Part shown: piece after piece, positions 37,396 through 49,562 of the stretch
Layout: each line of letters starts with the position of its first letter
Numbering within the stretch: position 1 is the first letter of the stretch
Source: Rhizopus arrhizus
Lineage: Eukaryota; Mucoromycota; Mucoromycetes; Mucorales; Rhizopodaceae
Assembly: GCA_024220505.1 (NCBI GenBank)
Contig: JAKZZE010000011.1
Location: 248,001 to 312,000 of the forward strand
Direction: 5' to 3'
DNA length: 64,000 nucleotides
Position numbers and translations under genes: made by a program
Notes under the pieces: model-generated
What the model was told of the DNA's origin: nothing
The model's input: the letters and a program-made list of their open reading frames with translations, nothing else
Database searches by the model: none

Positions 37396-39325
37396 TGTTG
37401 ATTGATGTAAAATAATGAAAATGTAGAGTTAAGTCTCTCCGTAATGAATAAATATATAAATAGAAGAGGGTATAAAATCTGATTTTTTTTTTTTTTTGTA
37501 TGAAAATAAAACACACAAAAAAAAAGAGATAAAAAAAAAAAAAAAAAAAAAAAGAAAGTAAATAATAAAAAGGAAAGGGAGAGAAGTAAATCATCTCTTG
37601 GGTTTTATACAAAAGAGAGAAAGTTCCGCAGCAGTTTTTCAAAAAAAGTTTTTTGTGAAACATGTTGTAAATGAGTCAATTGTTGGGTTTGGCTTCCTTC
37701 TCCCTAAAAGCGAAAATAAGTTCAAATAAAGTACCTGTAGAAGAGGGTGGGTCAGTGATTTGACCACAGTTTCTATGGTAACTGCACACAAAGTTCAATC
37801 TCAACTGTTCCTTTATATACATTCGTCAGTTCGTTTGACACAATTTTCCGCAGTTCGATTGCCTTATTTATCGGCGATTTCCAAAAATAGCACAATCATG
37901 AATGAACTTCAATTTTTTAATTTTTTTTCATACACAGTCCTACAGATCGTCCTATTTCCTTAATCAATTTGAATAAAACGAATGAGTAAAAGGTAAAGTT
38001 ATGTTTAATGTGGCACCTCAACTGCTCCTTTTTTTTACATGCTAAGTCTGTGATCCAAATCCGCGCACAGCCACATCATGCGTTATAATAAAGGGGGAAT
38101 GGCAAGATGTGTTACAAATGTACAGAAAATAAGAACTCATAAAGACACGTTTTAAATAAAAAAGAAACAATAATAATAATAAAACATGAATAGAATAAAG
38201 AATTGAAAAACTCTTTAACAAAAGCTAGATGAATAAATCTCTTCTTTATTTTTATTTTTTTTTACTCCTAACAAAAGACTACTCACATGTTTCTTTTTCT
38301 TCTTCTTTTAATTACAAAAGTTCTCAGCAATAAAAGTGGCTGGTACCACAATAAATGAGGTCACTGGGGAACACATAAATAGAAAAGACATTCAGGTAAA
38401 GACAATGACAAGAAAAGTCTTTACTTTTTTAGACACCGTGCCACAAAAGAATGTATTAATTCTTCATTTTACAATTGTTGACATGCACACACATTTATGA
38501 GTCATTATGTGCCACTTGGAAATTTCATATCAAATCATTCTATTTACAGAAAATTATCAAGCATGAATTGTTACGCTGATTTAAGCAAATGAAAGGATGA
38601 CCCAATTGCCCTTAAAAAAATACAATGTCTACCAAAATAGTCCTTTCCGAATAAGACTGCGTCGTCTTTATGCATCAATGCATAAAACTTTATTAGGTGA
38701 TGTAGATTGATGTTTCTATGGTAATCACAGATTATTAAAAACACAATCTACAAAACAAACTGTACAAAGTCAGATTGAAAGCTCATGTCTTGTTGATATA
38801 AACTTGGCTGATGGACTCAAGAATTGACTCAAAATCAACGATTTTATGTTCAATTTAGCTTTCTCATTCTGGAATCTCTTCAAAATTTTTATGGTTCATG
38901 TTAAACAAGTGCTCTTGGCACTGTCAGTACACATGTAGGCAAGAGTAAATTGTGTCATGATTCTTTCATTTAGGCATTTATAAAATGAATAATTTTGATA
39001 GACTAGTCTTTTAAATTTATTAAAACAGAAATGAAAGAGGTTTCCGTAACTTTTTATAAAAATGAAAAAAAAATATTTTGTATTCGTTAATAATACAGTC
39101 AAATTTACTTTATGTATCAAATGAATGCTTCTAATGTAAAATATTATAATTACAAGGCAAAAAGAAGATCGGGTTTTTATATAAATATATAAACGAGCTT
39201 TGTCTACTTTATTTAAAAAAAAATGAAGACATATGTTATAAAATGGTAATAAATGAACAATTGCAAGTATACAAAAAACAGTGAAGGTGAAATATTATGT
39301 ATAAAAAGATTCATATACTTTAACT
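37396..39325. other. 1.9 kb intergenic region, promoter of the C2H2 gene
   Basis: No gene is supported. A poly-A tract (37531-37553) lies in the presumed leader of the C2H2 gene. The rest is AT-rich. The right end holds the 3' flank of the siderophore synthetase gene. Confidence 0.5.
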
Positions 39326-41517
39326 TTAGATTGCCTCAGGAATACTTTGAGGTTCGTACTTGATCATGTTGGGAACAGGGCGGTAAATATACTATGACAG
39401 ATGAATATGAATACAACATAAACACATATATGTACATCAACACTTACATCTCGGTAAAGTTCATCAATCTTCATACGAACTAAACATTTACCAGGCACTT
39501 TACTTGACTCCATAAACATTGGCCACATAACATGGTCTTTTGGAACGTATTGAGTTAAATATTTACGAACAATCTCCCATCCTTCGCCACTATAATGAAG
39601 ATCTAACACACGAATAAGTCTTTGAAGTTGACAGTGGAATAAAGTGTGATACAAGAGTTTAAAGACCTATAGTAAACGATAAGTTAAAAATATCAATCAA
39701 ATGCCAATCATACCTCTTCCAAACTGTGAGCTTCAACACAACTATCAGGCAAGATATCTAATTCAACACCAGCTGACTTCTTGAGTGTTTCATTGTGAGC
39801 CTTGACACCACCAAAGTCACGGATAACAAATCCCTTTAATAAACCAGTCTTTCTATCAAAACGTGCTAATGTGTTTTGACCGTGAGCTTCAAATGCAACA
39901 CCGTTTATAAGACAAGGGGGTAAAAATGAACGAAGAGCAAAGTCAACGTATCTACAAGTACAAGTTTATACACAGCTTGTCTTTTATCCGTGACTGCTTA
40001 CCTGTCCAAAAACTCCACTCTCTTTTCTTTTGTATCCAAGTTCCAAACATGAGCCACTAAAGTTTCATCGGTATCAGGTCTTTGAATCTTTTCAACCAGG
40101 ACACCACAAGGAATAAATAAATCGTCCTTATACTTGGGATCGTATTCTAAAGCTTCACGAATAACACTACTGCAGTGCTTTGCAACATCAGAATCTTCAT
40201 GGCGATAAGTGATTGTTCCCAATTCACGTTCAATAGCAAGGACTTCGTGATCATAAGTCAATTTGGGTACAACGTTGAACGAAAAGCCGGGTCCGAAATA
40301 GGTGGTAAATGGTGTGACGGTACGAAGGGCAGAAGAAATTTTGATACCCAAACAGAGCTTAACACTTAATCCGGGTAAAATATCCGGTCGTGCTACAGAT
40401 CGCAAAGAAGCCAGAGCTTCTACATTCAACTGGTGTTCTTTAGAGAAAATCACAGCATCTTTGAATTTTTCTTGAATGTTGGGAAGTTGAAGTTCGTGAA
40501 TAGCAATGAACACATAGTTTTGGTATTGAGCACGAATGTTTTTGTGGTTTCCACCTGCATCCATCAATGCGTTCACAAGAGGAGCGGATAATTCTTCGTA
40601 TTCTCCACGCAAAATGGCACTTTCTCTAGGAATACCAACCAAACGCACCGCAGGATGATCTAAATCGTACGATCCTGGATTCAAAGGTGGCATCGGGGGA
40701 AAGCTTTTACGGGCTTTATGCATCTGTCAATGAAAAAAAAAAAAAAAATGACGTATGATTAATCCCAGATTTGATGTACAGAAAAAAAGAAAAAAACTTA
40801 CAGGGTGAGTGGCATGTCCTTCAACAACCGATTGTTCCCATTTTATGGTAGATGAATTTAAAGTAGGTAAAGGCTTAGGGTTGTCATAAGTATACTCTAT
40901 TTCAAAGGTTATTATCCATCTATGCTAAACTTACAAACATTCATATTCTTACTTTGGAAAATGATAGAAGAGCCAAGCTCTTGTCCAATTTGTTCACGTA
41001 ACTTGGAGTTAATCTCCAAATCTTGAGCAAAATTATTCCATAATTGAACAGCACTGTATCCATCAACGAGGTCAAAGGCCTTACTTCCATCGAGGATAGC
41101 TGACAAAGTATCAAAGGTCTTTTGCTTTAAGCTGTCTCCAGATTTAAGACTGCCAGATGCTTCAACAGAATAAATGTGTGGTAACATATCAAGAAAGTCA
41201 ACAAGATCTATTTGTGGACAGCGAATACCATTGAGCAAGGCAACATTCTCGTTATTTAAAATAGGAAGACCACGAAGAGGGACTACAGTCAAGATATCAC
41301 TTGCAATAATATTTGTAGGTAATTCAGATTCCTGCTTGACGGTATTAGGACGAAGCAACAAACACAAACCAATAAATTGGTTATTGCGATCAACAGACTT
41401 GACAGGTACAAAAAACACGGGAACAAGAGTCTCAGATACCAAACATGTAACTAAACGGGATGTAGTAGCAAAGCTTGCGTAATGTTCATTTTGGTATTCA
41501 CTAGAGGCAACAGGCAT
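39326..41517 (-). CDS. rfs: NRPS-independent siderophore synthetase (IucA/IucC family), likely rhizoferrin synthetase
   Basis: IucA/IucC enzymes ligate citrate to amines or amino alcohols. In Mucorales the family member Rfs makes rhizoferrin from citrate and diaminobutane for iron uptake. Six exons (40953-41517, 40802-40896, 40002-40723, 39714-39951, 39448-39666, 39326-39391) join in phase to 634 residues, the usual size. Family marks: EQSVVEGHATHPMHKARKSF (ATP/substrate loop), YVFIAIHELQLPNIQEKF, LPGLSVKLCLGIKISSALRT, SDVAKHCSSVIREALEY, FEAHGQNTLARFDRKTGLLK, GFVIRDFGG and YHTLFHCQLQRLIRVL. No signal peptide or peroxisomal signal. Upstream lie three ATCTGATAA boxes. Assignment to rhizoferrin rests on the organism type; the domain call itself is firm. 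Confidence 0.88.
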
Positions 41518-41646
41518 ATTGTGTGATTTTTTTTAAAGAAAAAAAAAAAAAAAAAAGCAATAAAAAAAAAGTTCACCTTGCTTTTATGTATTTATGTAAT
41601 GTCAAAAACTGAGATTTAAAATAGCAAATTATTCAGCAGGATGATC

Positions 41647-41655
41647 TTATCAGAT
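41647..41655 (-). promoter_or_regulatory. Siderophore-type GATA box 1
   Basis: TTATCAGAT on the plus strand reads ATCTGATAA on the minus strand. It fits exactly the ATCWGATAA consensus of fungal iron-responsive GATA repressors (SreA/Urbs1/Fep1 class). It lies 130 bp upstream of the synthetase start. Confidence 0.55.
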
Positions 41656-42110
41656 TCTCTTCGCAAGCTCTGTAGGCTTGTAATACGTTACTAGTATATT
41701 CCGAAAACAAAGTTAAAATGAATAATAACAACTTTACATATTTTGATACAAGTTTGAAGCAAAGAGTCACATCTTGAATAACACGCACAGAAAAATTGTT
41801 GTTTTTCTTTTAAAGGCAATATTGATTTACGACAAATATCAACAATCAGCTTTGTTACGCAAACCAAGTGAAACATTGCTAGGAACCTCAAGAAAAGAAC
41901 AGGGAAAGCCGTGTTTCCGATCCTGGTTTTCTATAAGTCAAGCTATTGATATGCAGCATGGTCATAGTGCTTGAAAGGTTGGTTGTAGCTTTATCATGAG
42001 TATCAGCAGATTTATTTTTGCAAGGATACTTTGTGAAAAAAAAAAGGTCGTACTATCGTACCAGTGTGTATTACAACATGAACTTAATTTCTATTAGATG
42101 ATGCGGCTAT

Positions 42111-42119
42111 TTATCAGAT
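42111..42119 (-). promoter_or_regulatory. Siderophore-type GATA box 2
   Basis: Second exact ATCTGATAA (minus strand), about 590 bp upstream of the synthetase start. Confidence 0.5.
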
Positions 42120-42428
42120 CTAAAAAGTCATTTAGTGCTATATTGATTAAAATTGCGACACGCATTGGTCTGGTTTGTGTGCTTAGAATCTTTGGAAAAC
42201 CTTTTGTTGATCCATCCAGAATGTTTCATTGCTTCGTGTAATCTCAACAAGATAACGACAAAACTTTTTTTTTGATAATCTACAGTCATTTATCGAATTT
42301 TTCATAGATTTATGATTATACTAACAAAATAGTTCTTTGTTCTTGGTCAATTATTCTATTATAAATAAAGGCGTTTGGTCAATAACGAAACTGATCATTT
42401 CAAACTTTATCTTTTTTTTTCCAAAAAG

Positions 42429-42437
42429 ATCTGATAA
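42429..42437 (+). promoter_or_regulatory. Siderophore-type GATA box 3
   Basis: Third exact ATCTGATAA, now on the plus strand, about 910 bp upstream of the synthetase start. Confidence 0.45.
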
Positions 42438-45400
42438 TCTCCGCATATAAGCATAAAATATGACGGCATAAGTGTCAGGGTAAAAGATAGGATAGATGTT
42501 ATTTTTCAATAGAGTACCTTTAGGAGAAGCTGTCTTTACTTGTACATTTTTTGGGTAACACTTTTACAACATTCAATATGCTTGACTCGTTGCCAACACC
42601 ATGTAAACACAAGGGTTCATATTTTTGTGTTCACTTGACGGACCTTTGGGGTTCGCTGTATATTCAACATTGTTTCACAGTCCTATTTTTCCCGTACCTT
42701 ATTATATACAAAGCATCACTCTTAATTAAATACTTGCCTTAATGTTTGTGTTTAAAAGAGCTGAAGGAATTTTATCTTGATACTCTGGAACTCACCTAAA
42801 GTTGAATGGTCTATTCAAGCAAGTCGATTGGACAATACTGGATCCTCCAAAGTAGCACAAGCATATGGCAGATTGTATTGTGTCGGCGTTGCATTTACAA
42901 TGTAGTAAAAAGGATACAAACATTTCATGGACATTATGTTATCATTAGATTTTTTTTTTTGCACACCACATAGTCCAACAAGACACGATGTTAGCTGTTT
43001 TTTTTAAGAAAAAAAAAAATAATATGCAAAAAATAGTTATTCTTGGCAACCAGCTTCAAATAGACTATAATTGCGCTATCGGCAGTACAATGATGAGTAA
43101 TTTTTGCCATCTTTTCTTTTGGCCCTTGTATGTATGAATTTTTTTTTGTTGATGTTGATAGATGTTTAATTGCAGGTTCTTATCCTTCAAGCATAATAAC
43201 AACTAATTTATGAATTATTACATAGCATGCATCAAGCAATAACAATACTTTATTTGTTTCTTTAAGGACAACATGCTTTAAAAAAAATCCAAATTTAAAG
43301 AAAAACCCAAAGTTTATCCGCTGTTGGTAGGACAACTGCTGACCTTGCAGGGGCTAGTTAAAAAGGAGGGTAAGGATAAGCAAAGGTATCGGAGTGAATG
43401 ATTAGTGTTCAAAAGTAGAAAATATAGGTTGTATAGTAAAATTCTATTGCTTCATATGAGTTTAATATTAAAATCTGGGTGGATCCGATCTTATTGTTTA
43501 TTTAAATATCTAAAAGGTTATGCTTTTGTGTTTGAAATACTAAATAAAGCAAAAGCTAATAAAGTAAGCGGTGCTCGATTGATGAAACCCGATATCAGAT
43601 CTTGAATGCCTGTCTCCTAAAAGCACCCGAATTAGATGTAACAACTTACCCAAAGTTTAAGTCCAGTAATATTTAGATCTATTAGACATTTTACTTACAA
43701 TGAATATTATCAAGGAGTTTTGTCAGCCGAAATTGATTTAGAAAAGAAAGAAAACTTTTATTGTTACTATCAAAAACCTGGATTTTCAATCTGTAAATTT
43801 AAAATGTTAAATTTGAATAAACTGTGCTAACATTTCCCCCCAAAAAAAAATAGTGCCATCTCATCTATCTGGATAATAATAAATAAACCAATGTAAAAGT
43901 TTAGGAAAGCTTTCAACTGTTAAAGATAGAATATGTGCAGAGTGGCAAAAGTATAAATTGCCAAATTTAGTCATGCAAAGTCCTTTATTAAGGTGTGGAT
44001 CTTCCAAGAGTTGGCGATTTTGTAAAGATAACTTAAAGTTGTCTCATATTTGGGATATCGATAGCTTGCATTGAAAATTGTCATGCTCATTTGCAATAAA
44101 CGTGAAAATATATATATTTATAAAGCATCTTTCAAGCTTACATTCTCCGTCTTTATATATTTTTTCAAGGAAAGAAAGATGAGATCAAATAATTTGAAAT
44201 TTCCGTCTTTTTATAAAAATCAGGGTCATAGAATTTCAACTTCAAGTTTTCATATCAGAATTTTATTTTATAGTACAAAATATACAGACTTGAGCAATGT
44301 TGGATACGCAAACTTAGTGCAAACCCTATACTACTGCCGTATAATTCTTTTGCATAACTGGCAATTAAATACTATTGTTGCTGAATTCCAACTGCTTATT
44401 CGATAAAATAATAATAACCATTGATGCCTTTCTGAGGAAAAAGACCCTGTTTTAAAAAGGTTTCAAATATATAGTTTTTCATCTTACAATTAGTATTTTT
44501 TTTTATATAAAAAAAAGCAAATAACGTATGATTGTCAATTAGCTAAAGGCAACTTTGGTTGAATAGAATTAGGTCATGTACACAATGCTTGATTGAATCA
44601 AATTTTTTATAAAATTTATTTATCAGGAGATAGATGCTTTAGGAGAGTTCAATTTCAGTGATTTTCTCGTAGTCGTTAGAAAAAATCATTCAAGCACTTT
44701 TACAAATAGATATGATAAAAAAAAAAAGAACTAAACAATAAATACTTTATACTTCAATTGACTCATCAACAAATTTTTAACGACTCAACAAAAATAGCGA
44801 GTTTATTAAACTTAACTAGAATCACTATTTTGTACCACTCAAATAAACCTGTTATACAACATGTTTCTCTTTTTTCCACAATTTCATATATTTAAGTTCA
44901 ATTGTGCATCAAACATAGAGAATGTGATTCAAGACAGCACAATTTAATAGTAAATAATTAAAGATCTTGTAACTACTTGTAGTGAGTATTTGAAATAAAT
45001 GACTTAATGAAGCTTTAGAAAACGCATTGTGCCTTCCTCCACATAATTAAAAATAGTAAACAGTGGCTTGTGCATTTTAAAGAATTCAGATTTTAATTTA
45101 ACAAACAACGAAAAACAAGAATATTGAGTTAATTGTTGTAGTATATAATAGTATCTATACAGAATGCTTTGTATGAGTTTTTTTAAACTGAAAATGTATT
45201 ATATATCAAGGAGACAGTATACACGAATCAGGGTCTACTTCACAGTGCTCCTATGAATAAATGTAAAATAAGGAATGTATGTTTTTCTCATGTTAATTAT
45301 GATTTAGTATGGCAAAGTTTTGCTTAGCCTCAGTTCTGCGCCTCTCTTAAGATGCCGAATTTTGATCTTGTACAACCCAATTTGCAGATCTACTTTACAT

Positions 45401-45673
45401 GAAGCAAAAAAAGGAAATCCAGCATGTTGCTTGTTTTCGCATGTTCTATACTAAAGAGGCTTACATTGCATAAATAAACCAATCCTAAAAAGATATATAA
45501 AGAGATCAACTGCAGGTTAGCATTAAATGGGTAAATTTTGCTAGTATAGAAATAATTTAGGTGTCTCAGTGTGTGTAACCTGAATAGTTTTGTTGTGAAG
45601 GATATAAATTATCTACAATCTTCCTCCTAATTTTTTTTTTGTATTGTTTCTTTCTATTAAATTATTTATTACA

Positions 45674-46135
45674 ATGGTTAAATTAGCTTTATTTGCTGCA
45701 ACTATTGCTGCTCTCTCAACCACTTCTATGGCTCAAAGTAAGTAAACTTGATGATCAATTGAACATGCATTGATCTAATTTTGTTTTAGCAAATGTTCCT
45801 ACCGATCTTGCTGCTGAATTCAGTAGCCTTATGAGTAACCCAACAGCAATGAAATCTATGCTTGCGGAGGTAAACAAAATTACCATACTATGTATCGTTT
45901 TGAAATCTTACTAACAATAACACACCTACTATGGCAGGCCTCTAGCAACGTTGCTTTACTTCCTTCACAATATCAAGCATCAGCATACAGTGCTTTAGCT
46001 AAAGCTAGTGACTCTGTTTCAAATTTACCTGCTGGAAAATCTGCTGGAAACTCCATTAACAGCCATTCCAATAAGCCAATTGCTTTTGCTGCTGCTTTAA
46101 TCACAGTTGTTTTTGGAGTAGGAATGCTCATGTAA
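45674..46135 (+). CDS. Small secreted protein, probably GPI-anchored
   Basis: Three exons (introns about 45738-45789 and 45870-45938) give about 114 residues. The N-terminus MVKLALFAATIAALSTTSMA is a clear signal peptide. The mature part is Ala/Ser-rich (FSSLMSNPTAMKSMLAE, AYSALAKASDSVSNL). The C-terminus has a small-residue stretch (GNSINSHSNK) followed by a hydrophobic tail (FAAALITVVFGVGMLM) that ends the protein, the layout of a GPI-anchor signal. No enzymatic motif or cysteine pattern. It is likely a cell-wall or plasma-membrane surface protein; specific function unknown. Confidence 0.75.
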
Positions 46136-46358
46136 AAAGCTAGCCACGTAGATGAAGAATAAAGAAATAGTTCAATTACCATTTACTCTTACATATTATA
46201 AATAAAGGTTTTACTATATATTTGGTCTATCTTATATAGAAGGATGTTTATTATTATTAACAATTTAAACAATAATTAATCTATTTATATTTGAACTCAA
46301 GGGAAGAAAAGCTGATGTGTTTGTTTCATAGTTTGACTTTTTCAAAAGACAAGTGTAC

Positions 46359-47844
46359 TTATTTGGATTGTGCAAAGCCAACTCTGTGGTTCTGTAGATC
46401 GTAAATACTATAGAACTTTCGAAGGAATACATCTCCAACTAAAGTGTATGTTAATATTTTATATGATTTTATATCCTTATGTGAAGATTACCTATCCAAA
46501 GGGGACCTGCAGGTGGAGGAATGTCCAAGGCTACAAATCCCGACATACATTGTCCGTCAACATCCAAGATATAATCTTTTCCTTGTAAGCAAAAGTCTGT
46601 CCCAGAAAATTGAAAACAAAATTCTGGAAGATCTGCAACAGTGGAGCAGTCAACTGTATATTGACCATAGGCGTCCACCTGGCCACCAATTTGATTATTT
46701 ACAAACTCGGCAACAGCAGTAGGTGCAATTAAAAGAGAAGTTCCTGTATCAATAGCAGCACCAATGGACCCCATATTCATAGGTTGATCATTGAATTTGG
46801 TGTTTTGAAGCTCAATCTCCCAATAACCTTTTCTCGTTACTGGTGACCAAGTAATATTACCTGAAAAGCGTTCTTCATCAATTCCACCAAAAGCAAGTTC
46901 ACCTCCAAGATTATTGTTTCCATCGCTTGCATCACTCAACCAGAAGGAAAAAATGTTTTGATCAATTAACTTTTTATTTACCATGTTATAGAATGGCGGT
47001 ACGGTTTGCTGTACTGAAATGGTGTCATAGCCAAGTCCAAAAATACCATCAAAACGAGCCATAGCAAAGGTGAGCCCTGGTTCTATAGTTGATTCTGCAA
47101 ACCCTTGATCGCGAATTTCAATTCCTCCAACACGAAGGGTGTCCTGTTTTCATTTTTTTTTCTTAGTTTTATCTCTTATCGCTTTCCTTTTTTTTATTAA
47201 CTTTAGAAGATAAACGCATACCTGACTGTTAATTCCTTGTAAGGATCCACTTCCATAACGTATGACAAAATCTGTTTCATTCTTACGGTATGTGGTCGAT
47301 TTAGAGGATGAATAGCGACGATGCATGAGACAAGCAAAAGACATACAATGAGTGGAAGGGACCCAAAGATTAGAGGAGCCAGTGTCAAATATGACTGTGA
47401 ACGTTTGAGCGGGTGTTCCAATTTGAATTTCTCCATAATACTAAATTGACACATGAGTCAAAAGTTTCCATCACAAAAAAATTATGCAATGTACCTGAGC
47501 ATTCATGTAATTCGAAAGAGGTACGCCATGATCGACACTACCGTCAGCCTTTATGTCAAAGAAATTGGTCTTGCTTTCTAAAGCTTGATTTGACTCAAGA
47601 TACTTTTTAATTGCATAATCGTCAATACTTGCAAAGCGTTGAGCTCTTTCTGCTGGTGTCTCTTTAATTCTTTTTATTGGTACTCTAAAGCAGAAGTTAA
47701 TTGAGATAATTTAGGGTTTCCATTTATTTGTGTAATGTTGCAAATGATACTTCAAAGAGTATTGGTTATTTACTTGAAAAGCGAGGCACTAGAAACTGTA
47801 GCAAAAGCTGTTACTATGATAGCGGACAAAATTGGTAATTTCAT
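46359..47844 (-). CDS. Aspartyl protease, vacuolar PEP4/saccharopepsin type
   Basis: Pepsin-family proteases digest proteins at acid pH; the PEP4 type matures vacuolar zymogens. From ATG 47844, five to six exons. Residues 1-20 form a signal peptide; a propeptide follows ([17 protein letters not shown]). The mature enzyme starts near [20 protein letters not shown]. Both catalytic Asp motifs are present: [12 protein letters not shown] and [12 protein letters not shown]. Other marks are YGSGSLQG (flap), [34 protein letters not shown] and the final [20 protein letters not shown] followed by RVGFAQ. The exon junction giving WIVGD spans an intron near 46440-46490. The short propeptide and pepsin layout fit PEP4. 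A secreted mucorpepsin relative is the alternative. Confidence 0.9.
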
Positions 47845-49562
47845 TGAAGTCAGTGAAAAAGATCTTAAAGTAATTCTACTTAAAATTCTATTTAAATATG
47901 TTACATTGTTGCCATTTTCAGAATTTTTGCAAGGCTTCTTTAAGTTTTTTTGGGTCGATCGGTTAAATGTCTTTGGTGCCAAATATGACATAGGAATTTC
48001 GTCTAAAATGGTATAAAAGTTGAAAGGACTTACTGTTTGAAAGTAAGTGATACTCTAAGAAAACAACGTCTCCCTAAAATTTTTCGTCCGCACAATTGTT
48101 TTACATTCCTTGAGAAATAAATATGCAATCTTGAATGTATCATTTTGACAATATGTGTTTACACTTACCTTTACCGGTTTCCTTTATTTTTTGACAAATC
48201 GTTTTAAAAATGGCTGTAATTAATCAATCTTTCTTTCAATTTACGTCAAACAAATCCCTTTTTTTTTCTGTAAAACTTTAATAAATTCCTGACTCTTTTT
48301 AGTCTTACTAAATTTGTTGCTATAGTTTTCAAATTAATCTTAAGGGAAATCCCCCTCCCTATTCACAGGATTGCTCATTAATAGCTTTTGCATATAAAAC
48401 AGATATTTTACTATTTATTGCACTTCCGATAAAAGATACAGATCATTTAGACAAAGTGCTTTACTATAAAGTATCAAATACGAGTTAATTATTTATTGCT
48501 GAGAGAGATTGAAAAAATTTCCTTCTAGATAAGGGTAATTTGAGTAATGACAAACCATTTTTTTTTTAACTTTTGTTGTTCAAAGCACAATATACCAAGC
48601 TTCATTCCTTGTATTTATGACGTTTTGGAAATATCTAACTATGATGTATGTATTATTGGAAAAAGAAATATCTGAATAACAGATATATAGGGGGTTTTTC
48701 TACCTAAAGCAGAATTATCAAAGGTCTTTGATTAAACAAACAATCAACAAATAGCAACAAAGTAATCTTTGTTCTTTCAATTATTGATAGGTTACTTTAT
48801 CATCTATATGTTTTTCTTATAATTAATTGCGCTAGTAATGCTTGGCAAACATTTTTCTATAGGAATATGGGTGATCTGTAACTACATAAGCTATAGTGAG
48901 TTCATACCCTTTTATTGGATTTCTGCAAACAATAGTTTCAAAGAAATGCTAAGTACTATATCGGATTAAGACATTTTAATTTTATTATTTAGTTATCCTT
49001 GATAATTTTTTGTGTAGCTCTTTTATAGAATTCTTGAATATGCATTATAGAAATGTCTTTTAGCACAAGGCTTAAAGAATATCATATACAATTGGATCTT
49101 GTATGTTTTTAATTTCAGAGCAATGGCACAAATCAATTACGAAAATAAAACAAAGAGAACCACTGCAAAAATACCAAAGTAAGCGTTGTATTTATGTGTA
49201 ATAACTTAAGTTTTTGCGTTTGTAGCTTTTGTCCGTTTTGGGAGGTCTGCGATACAAAAAGTTCCTGAATAATAATAAAAAAAGACTTGAATCAAATGTT
49301 TATAACTGTCGCAATCCTCCAAAATGCATTTGATATCCTGATAAACCCATTTATAAAGCACAGCTTATATCATCTATGGCTTTATATACAATATGGAGTA
49401 CATTATTTAGTGTTACTATTGCGTAGCAAAGCAAAAATTAGACATTATTTTTAAAGTCCCTCTTTTGATTGGATTGCGCATGATTTTAATGCTTGCTAAA
49501 TTCTAAGCCATCTCTTATTACTACCTTTTTTATTTTTTGCTATTTGTGAATAGGCTGTATTA
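47845..49562. other. Intergenic; possible upstream exon of the SNF2 gene
   Basis: Mostly AT-rich spacer and the protease promoter. A short open exon starting ATG at about 49124 (MAQINYENKTKRTTAKIPK) with a good GTAAGC donor, and a nearby open stretch (KKFLNNNKKRLESNVYNC) before 49330, could be upstream exons of the SNF2-type gene. The frames do not join cleanly, so they are not included. Confidence 0.4.

Larger units (their letters stand above)
41518..45673. other. 4.1 kb gene-poor region upstream of the synthetase
   Basis: The first kilobase is the presumed synthetase promoter with three GATA boxes. Beyond it no gene is supported. One ~60-codon plus-strand open stretch (about 43890-44074) looks protein-like (LSTVKDRICAEWQKYKLPNL and SSKSWRFCKDNLKLSHIWDI) but has no start, splice partner or recognised family. 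It is probably a decayed element. Confidence 0.5.

Noticed and set aside
43405..44406. Several 60-110 codon frames in the 41.5-45.7 kb region
   Set aside because: No domain, no splice partners, no conserved motifs; expected by chance in AT-rich spacer.
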